A stretch of 53,463 bases of DNA. Origin: UMGS172 sp045637775. Its GTDB lineage: Bacteria > Bacillota > Clostridia > Oscillospirales > Acutalibacteraceae. Location of the stretch: the NCBI GenBank assembly GCA_045637775.1, contig JAZUAC010000030.1:1-53463 (forward strand), read 5' to 3'. The translations under genes were made by a program, and so were the position numbers. Below, piece after piece: positions 48,537-53,463 of the stretch (the stretch's first letter is position 1; every line of letters starts with the position of its first letter). Below the pieces are notes generated by a model. That model did not search any database, was not told the origin of the DNA, and saw only the letters and a program-made list of their open reading frames with translations.

Positions 48537-51500
48537 CTAATCTGTTATATATAATACAAATTCACCCTTTGGGACGACATACATAGTTTGAGAATCATTG
48601 TATATTTCACCAACAGGAGTATACATAATGCGAGAACTAACACTACTACTTCCAACCGGAGTTCCATCGGGATAATATAAATTAAACCAGAATGTATGTG
48701 CAATAAAACCTATATCTTTATCTGAAATATTTTTTATGTTTATTTCAAAAACAATTTGGAAATTTCCGCTTGAAGTTAATTCAGGTGAATAATTAATAGA
48801 GACTTCAAAACATTCAGTGTCATAATTGTGCTTGATGTCTATTATGGCGGCTGAATCAATACGCCATGTTGCAGTAAGAACAATATCGTCACCTAATACT
48901 GATATCGATGTTACTTTTTTTCCTCTCTCATCTACCCATCCATCAAATGCGTAACCATTTGTAGCAGGCAAATCAAAAAGATCGAGTGTTCCATCGTCAA
49001 CAGTTATGTATTTAGGATTAAAAGCATTGTTGTTTCCTTTGAGTTCTTGATATGTGACAGAATATTGAATAGGAGTCCACTGTGCGATTAAGATTATATC
49101 GTCACCTTCCTTGCCGGTAAGTTCCGAAATAATATTTCCCATATAATACCAGCCATTAAATACATAATGTTCTTTGTTCAATGGTTGAAGTGAAACACAT
49201 TGTCCAGACTTATAAGTTGTGGGGTTATTATTGATGGCGTTTTTATCGTCAGTATACTTTATAGAATATGTTGCAACGGCTTCACCGGTCCCAAGGAAAA
49301 CTTCAACATCCCAACCTGCAAGATAACGGTCAAACATAACCCCATCCCAGTCGTTAACTTCACCATCACCATCAATATCCATAACTGAATCCGGCAAATT
49401 TATTACATTCCAACCTGCGAGGTACCTTGCTAGCAAAACTCCATCCCAGTCAGATATGTCTTCGTCAGAATCAAGATCACCCGCAGAAAGTATCATAATA
49501 TTTCTACTGTCACTAATAGCGCTAGCATAAACATCGTCAGTCTCCGCTATTCGTTGATAGAAATTATAAGTAACGCCAGATTTCAAATTTTCAAAAGTGG
49601 TGGTGCTCTGCCAGTTAACCCCATCTATACTATATTCGTATCCTGCATAATGTTTCAATGTAATCGAAGTACTAGTTGACATTTCTAATAGCGCGCGTTT
49701 TGGGGTTTGGGTACAGGTGATTTTTACAATAACAGGCTCACTGGGTAAACTAACATCATATGAAGCATTGGCTGCTCTTCTTTGATAAAAAGAATACTTT
49801 ACATTTCCTACAGACAATTGCCTAAAAGTGTTTCCTGATTGCCAGTTAATTCCGTCCATGCTATATTCATACCCATTTATATGGGTCAGCACAACCGTGC
49901 TTTCGTTCATTTCTTGAATTTGAGGCTTGCTAGGAGCTTCTTGGGTCTTTTTGGTTGATACAGCCAATGCGGAACTAGGATTATCTAATCCTTTAAGGCG
50001 TTGGTAAATTTGATATTGACTGTTGGGTTCCAAATTATCGAAAACATTATTAACTTGCCAATTGATACCATCTATACTGAATTCATATCCTTCTTTTTCT
50101 TGAAGAGTGATGCTAGTGGAATTTTTGCTGATTAATATTGGTAAGGATGGTCTTGTATATTCTTCTAATGCCGAACTAGATACACTTGAAAATTCAGTTT
50201 CAGTTTCAAGTTTTCGCTGATAAAACGTGTATTTTGTTTGAGCCGTAAGATTAGAAAAAACATTATTAGTAGTCCAAGTTGCATTATCTAAACTATATGC
50301 ATAACCCTCAATTTTTGTAAGTGTAATGGAATTTGCTGTTTTACTATTGATGGTTGGAGGAAGAGGTTGTTCGGGATGTTCTTTTACGGTAACATCAAAA
50401 GTTTTTGTTAACCCTCTAAAAGAAACCGTAATAGACTGCTTACCCAGTTTATTGCCATCAAATCCACTTATCATAGAAAGGTTTAATTTGATTATTTCAT
50501 ACGGAGCATTACTATAATAAACACAGATTTTGCCACCTGAAACATCAATTGTTTCATCACCCTTCTCATAAATCAATTTTGTGGGGGTTGTGTATAAATA
50601 AAAGCTTGAAATATTTTTGTCAAGGATATCAATATCAAAGGTCGTCGTTTTGTTGTTGAAAGAGACTGTCAGAGTTTGAGAACCTAATACAGTGTTATCA
50701 AATCCAGATATCATAGAACTATTCATTTCTATAATATCGCTTTCACCATTAGCATATTCCAACTTAATTTTGCCGCCTAAAACACTAAGTGTATCAGTAC
50801 AAGTCACATATGACAGTTTACTTGGCAAGGTGTCAATGGTTATTTTTTTTAAGTCGCTTTTTGTGGTTACGATTAGCTCTTCACTTTTTTCGCTGGCTTC
50901 AATGGTGACGTTATCAGTGCGCTTCTTATAACGTTGATAAAATGTGTATTGCGTATTGGGCTTTAACCCTGTAAACACATTTGAATCTTGCCAGTTAGTG
51001 CCATTTAAACTGTATTGCATAAGATTATCTTTTGTTAATGTTACCGATACATCAGTAATTTGCTCTATTGTTGGGCTTTCTGGAGGTATATAATATCCAC
51101 CACCAGAATAATCAAGTCTAAACCCACAAAGTATATCTGAGTAATCAGAATAAACGTAAAGATTTCCCGCTAAAAAATATTTTTCTAATTTTGAATCGGG
51201 ATAGCAATGTATTTTGGTTGGTATTAATGCGTCAAAGTAATCTTGAAGGGAAAAATCATCAGGTAGTTCTTTCTTCCAACAACTGTCAATAAATGCGGCA
51301 GTTGAAATGGTAGCGGTTTTAGATTCTATATAGATTTCTTTTAAGCCCGAGTTAGAAAATGCTCCAAAATATAACGAATAATCGCCGGTCACGGTGACTT
51401 TTTCAAGAGAAGAAGGCACAAAGTAACTAACGCGCTTCGAAGGATTGCTTTTTGAAGCATACCATATTGTTCTTGATGTGCCATTTGAAAAAATCTTGTA

Positions 51501-52157
51501 ATAAAAAGCTTTGCTTATTATTCTATCAACTGTAGTTTTTGTATTATTGGTATTGTTGTCATAATCAGTTTTTTTATAACTTTTGGCTTCATAAAGAAAA
51601 CTCACGTATCGGTCATATTTATCTGATGCATAAGTTCCTCTATCAACATAACTATACAACCCAGTTCCAGTACTATTATATGTACCATAGTATTGTCTTA
51701 TTTCTTTAGATCCATTAAACTCTTCAGTTCCAAAAATATACCCGAAAAGTTGCTCTTTTACTTCGTGAGAGGTTTTACTTGTATCGAATACAGGGGATGC
51801 ATATTGTCCTACAAAAGGAATTGTCATTTCCACAAGTTTGTTGCAACCAAAGAACGCTGCTCCTTCAATCTCTTTTACAGAATCAGGAATCGTTATAGCA
51901 GTAATATTTGAGCAATTAGCGAAAGCCTTATATCCAATTTTTACAACGGGATATTCTCCGAAATTTTGAGGCACCTCAACATTTCCGCTTATGTTGGTAT
52001 CAACATTAACGATCGTTGCTTCGCCGTTTGATATAGTATAGGTATAATACCCTTCAATGTCACTTGTTGCTGCACTTGCTGTTATACTCATTAATCCTAT
52101 CAGCACAATGGATATCATCAGTGCAACTACCAACAATATTGATAAAAACTTTTTCAT
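48537..52157 (-). CDS. Large secreted dockerin protein with LRR, Ig/FN3-like and InlB-type repeats
   Basis: 1206 residues with a signal peptide ending near SITASAA. Layout, approximate: BspA-type leucine-rich repeats 45-330 (GYKAFANCSNITAITIP); two bacterial Ig-like units 435-595 (each with SSMISGF or LSMISGF); five FN3-like repeats, one near 375 and four at 600-885, with the motif YS.DG.NWQ..N.F..L; a type I dockerin 888-953 with two loops, DLDSDEDISDWDGVLLARYL and DIDGDGEVNDWDGVMFDRYL; InlB/Listeria-Bacteroides repeats 970-1105 (YVFNGWYYMG, YAFDGWVDERG); and a C-terminal beta domain. No catalytic domain is visible, so it looks like an adhesin or binding scaffold that docks to the cohesin protein next door. 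Confidence 0.85.
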   Translation of the reverse strand: MKKFLSILLVVALMISIVLIGLMSITASAATSDIEGYYTYTISNGEATIVNVDTNISGNVEVPQNFGEYPVVKIGYKAFANCSNITAITIPDSVKEIEGAAFFGCNKLVEMTIPFVGQYASPVFDTSKTSHEVKEQLFGYIFGTEEFNGSKEIRQYYGTYNSTGTGLYSYVDRGTYASDKYDRYVSFLYEAKSYKKTDYDNNTNNTKTTVDRIISKAFYYKIFSNGTSRTIWYASKSNPSKRVSYFVPSSLEKVTVTGDYSLYFGAFSNSGLKEIYIESKTATISTAAFIDSCWKKELPDDFSLQDYFDALIPTKIHCYPDSKLEKYFLAGNLYVYSDYSDILCGFRLDYSGGGYYIPPESPTIEQITDVSVTLTKDNLMQYSLNGTNWQDSNVFTGLKPNTQYTFYQRYKKRTDNVTIEASEKSEELIVTTKSDLKKITIDTLPSKLSYVTCTDTLSVLGGKIKLEYANGESDIIEMNSSMISGFDNTVLGSQTLTVSFNNKTTTFDIDILDKNISSFYLYTTPTKLIYEKGDETIDVSGGKICVYYSNAPYEIIKLNLSMISGFDGNKLGKQSITVSFRGLTKTFDVTVKEHPEQPLPPTINSKTANSITLTKIEGYAYSLDNATWTTNNVFSNLTAQTKYTFYQRKLETETEFSSVSSSALEEYTRPSLPILISKNSTSITLQEKEGYEFSIDGINWQVNNVFDNLEPNSQYQIYQRLKGLDNPSSALAVSTKKTQEAPSKPQIQEMNESTVVLTHINGYEYSMDGINWQSGNTFRQLSVGNVKYSFYQRRAANASYDVSLPSEPVIVKITCTQTPKRALLEMSTSTSITLKHYAGYEYSIDGVNWQSTTTFENLKSGVTYNFYQRIAETDDVYASAISDSRNIMILSAGDLDSDEDISDWDGVLLARYLAGWNVINLPDSVMDIDGDGEVNDWDGVMFDRYLAGWDVEVFLGTGEAVATYSIKYTDDKNAINNNPTTYKSGQCVSLQPLNKEHYVFNGWYYMGNIISELTGKEGDDIILIAQWTPIQYSVTYQELKGNNNAFNPKYITVDDGTLDLFDLPATNGYAFDGWVDERGKKVTSISVLGDDIVLTATWRIDSAAIIDIKHNYDTECFEVSINYSPELTSSGNFQIVFEINIKNISDKDIGFIAHTFWFNLYYPDGTPVGSSSVSSRIMYTPVGEIYNDSQTMYVVPKGEFVLYITD

Positions 52158-52164
52158 TTATTCT

Positions 52165-53244
52165 TCACTCTCCGTAATACTCTAGTAAATCTTTTAAAGA
52201 GATTTTGATGTTTGATTCGTTTAAATTTTGTTCATGTGTTTTAAAAAGGCACTCTAAAATTTCCTTATTATTTTTACCGTAATGTAGTTTGTTGTGACAC
52301 TCACTACAAAGTGATACAACATTTGCTTCGACATCTAAAGATGTATCAAAATCAGCGTGAAATTTCAGCGGTATTAGGTGATGTGCTTCGGTGTATCTAA
52401 CATTAGTATTTTTTCGCAAAAAACTTTTATGTATTTTTGAAACTTCACACTCATTATTAGCTAAAATCAAGGCATTCTTACTCACTTTAGGATTTCTCGG
52501 ATAAACCTCAACCCCATCTATTTTTTTAATATTTTTCTTGTTGCTTGGTTTATATCCTTTAAAATTTTCGGTTCGATTCCAGCTGCTGTTTTTGTTTAGT
52601 ACTTTTCTTAATTTATTATCTTCAACTTCTTCAATATCTATATAGTATGTATCATACAACCAGTTTGAAAATTCAAGATTATCCATTGTTTTGCAAGCAT
52701 TATTTTTAATTTGCTTTAGTTTCTCCTGTAATGACAAGAAGTCGTTGTCAACCTCGCATTCACCTTGTAAACAAATTATAAAGAACTTCATATCGTCAAG
52801 TGAGTAAATCGGTATAAATTCTTTTGGATGATACAAATACAAGACCTTTCCTAATACAAGTGGCGCGAATTTTGATGATGAAATAATTCCTTGAGCTTCT
52901 TTTGTGCCCGGAATAAGTGAAATCAAACTAATAAGTTCGCTTTTGACATTTTCAAAAGCAACATCAATATTGTCTATATCCCCATCACCAAATTTCTTGG
53001 TTGCACGATATTTTAACTCAGTATCTTTACCTAACTTACCAAACCATACACCATATTTTTGAGCAGTAGCTCCACTGTTGTTTCCCAACTCTTTTAGAGC
53101 ATATTCGAACTGACGACAAAAAGTTGTTTCACCCATTCCTAATGCGTATTCTTCTTTTTGCATATTACGTATTCTTTCGGCGGAAAAACGCTTGATAAAA
53201 ACTTCTCTTTGTTTTTCCAATTCTTTAATCTTGTGCACGTTCAT
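52165..53244 (-). CDS. HNH endonuclease-domain protein
   Basis: 359 residues; GGAGG precedes the ATG. The C-terminal HNH nuclease reads TEAHHLIPLKF, NVVSLCSECHNKLHYG (about residues 292-328), with the His-His pair, Asn and CxxC-H metal site. Residues 1 to about 230 form an alpha-helical region with ALKELGNNSGATAQKYGVWFG, which may be the target-recognition part, as in stand-alone restriction nucleases of the McrA-like type. No methyltransferase is adjacent on this side. The stop lies 8 bases before the dockerin gene. It is transcribed from an operator-flanked promoter divergent from a regulator-like gene. Confidence 0.82.
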   Translation of the reverse strand: MNVHKIKELEKQREVFIKRFSAERIRNMQKEEYALGMGETTFCRQFEYALKELGNNSGATAQKYGVWFGKLGKDTELKYRATKKFGDGDIDNIDVAFENVKSELISLISLIPGTKEAQGIISSSKFAPLVLGKVLYLYHPKEFIPIYSLDDMKFFIICLQGECEVDNDFLSLQEKLKQIKNNACKTMDNLEFSNWLYDTYYIDIEEVEDNKLRKVLNKNSSWNRTENFKGYKPSNKKNIKKIDGVEVYPRNPKVSKNALILANNECEVSKIHKSFLRKNTNVRYTEAHHLIPLKFHADFDTSLDVEANVVSLCSECHNKLHYGKNNKEILECLFKTHEQNLNESNIKISLKDLLEYYGE

Positions 53245-53272
53245 GTCGATTCCTCCATAACGTAACTACCGG

Positions 53273-53341
53273 TTAGTTATATATCACTAATATACACCTG
53301 TCGCTATATTTTGTCAACGACTATTAGTGATATTTAACTAA
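53273..53341. promoter_or_regulatory. Divergent promoter region with 20-bp inverted operators
   Basis: TTAGTTATATATCACTAATA (53273-53292) and the inverted TATTAGTGATATTTAACTAA (53322-53341) agree at 19 of 20 positions. Between them is the minus-strand promoter TTGACA (53317-53312), 17 bases, TATATT (53294-53289); the -10 lies within the first operator. A third half-copy, TAGTGATATATCA, occurs at 53354-53366. Confidence 0.75.
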
Positions 53342-53403
53342 CAAAGAAATTTGTAGTGATATATCATCTATATATAGAAACACTAACAATGTAGGTGATA
53401 TGT

Positions 53404-53463
53404 GTGGGTATATACGAATTTACAGTAAACAGAATTTATGAGCTCTGTCGCGAGCGTAAAATC
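53404..53463 (+). CDS. Start of an XRE-like regulator (runs off the window)
   Basis: GTG at 53404 opens a frame reading MGIYEFTVNRIYELCRERKI to the window end, the typical first helix of an XRE helix-turn-helix protein (RIYELCRERKI form). AGGTG lies five bases upstream. It is divergent from the HNH gene and likely the protein that binds the inverted operators between them. Only 20 residues are visible. Confidence 0.5.
   Translation, partial: MGIYEFTVNRIYELCRERKI

Overview
The window looks like a chromosomal segment of an anaerobic, Gram-positive, spore-forming Clostridia species, probably of the Oscillospiraceae/Ruminococcaceae type. The evidence is Gram-positive lipoprotein signals, three T-box leaders, a class III ribonucleotide reductase, rubrerythrin, ferredoxin-linked 2-oxoacid metabolism, a PdaA-like deacetylase, a CdaA/CdaR pair and a cohesin/dockerin pair. 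No rRNA, tRNA, CRISPR array, transposase or prophage was seen.

Bases 1-13220 (all minus strand) hold the most remarkable block: three adjacent transcription units, each with a strong sigma-A promoter and a T-box leader. Aligning the leaders on their shared UCCGAGCU segment gives candidate specifier codons GUA (Val), AUC (Ile) and CUC (Leu). The Val unit encodes an XRE-cupin-acyl-CoA ligase fusion, a P-loop protein, a ferredoxin subunit and VorB of a branched-chain 2-oxoacid:ferredoxin oxidoreductase. The Ile unit encodes a paralogous XRE-cupin-ligase and an SGNH esterase lipoprotein. The Leu unit encodes a 2-isopropylmalate-synthase homologue that has lost its metal ligands, a TIM-barrel/acyl-CoA-ligase fusion and an amidohydrolase. 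I infer a tRNA-sensing system that salvages branched-chain fatty acids (isobutyrate, 2-methylbutyrate, isovalerate) into Val, Ile and Leu: the ligases make acyl-CoA, and the ferredoxin enzyme run in reverse carboxylates it to the 2-oxoacid.

Bases 13220-17940 (plus) carry a SLAP-like lipoprotein, an ECF sigma factor fused through a membrane segment to a large extracellular DUF6273/leucine-rich-repeat region, and a small His/Met-rich membrane protein. A motif ATAAAACC-N16-CCCC occurs three times here and may be this sigma factor's own promoter. Bases 17941-22034 are nrdG, nrdD with a fused glutaredoxin domain, and trxB.

Bases 22136-29590 (minus) hold a frameshifted GH16 lipoprotein, a PdaA-like deacetylase, a membrane protein, a FlK-like thioesterase, a zinc ABC transporter with its Fur-family repressor and twin operators, and a small XRE regulator. 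Bases 29936-46860 are mostly housekeeping: clpX-clpP, tig with a histone-like tail, a phosphoesterase, a DUF1540 peptide, thrC, the rplS-lepB-rbgA-rnhB-yraN group, rubrerythrin, an MreB homologue, comFC-recD2, and cdaA-cdaR.

Bases 47072-53463 form a more AT-rich accessory end: a membrane-anchored cohesin protein, a 1206-residue dockerin protein, and an HNH endonuclease gene divergent from a regulator that runs off the window, with 20-bp inverted operators between them.
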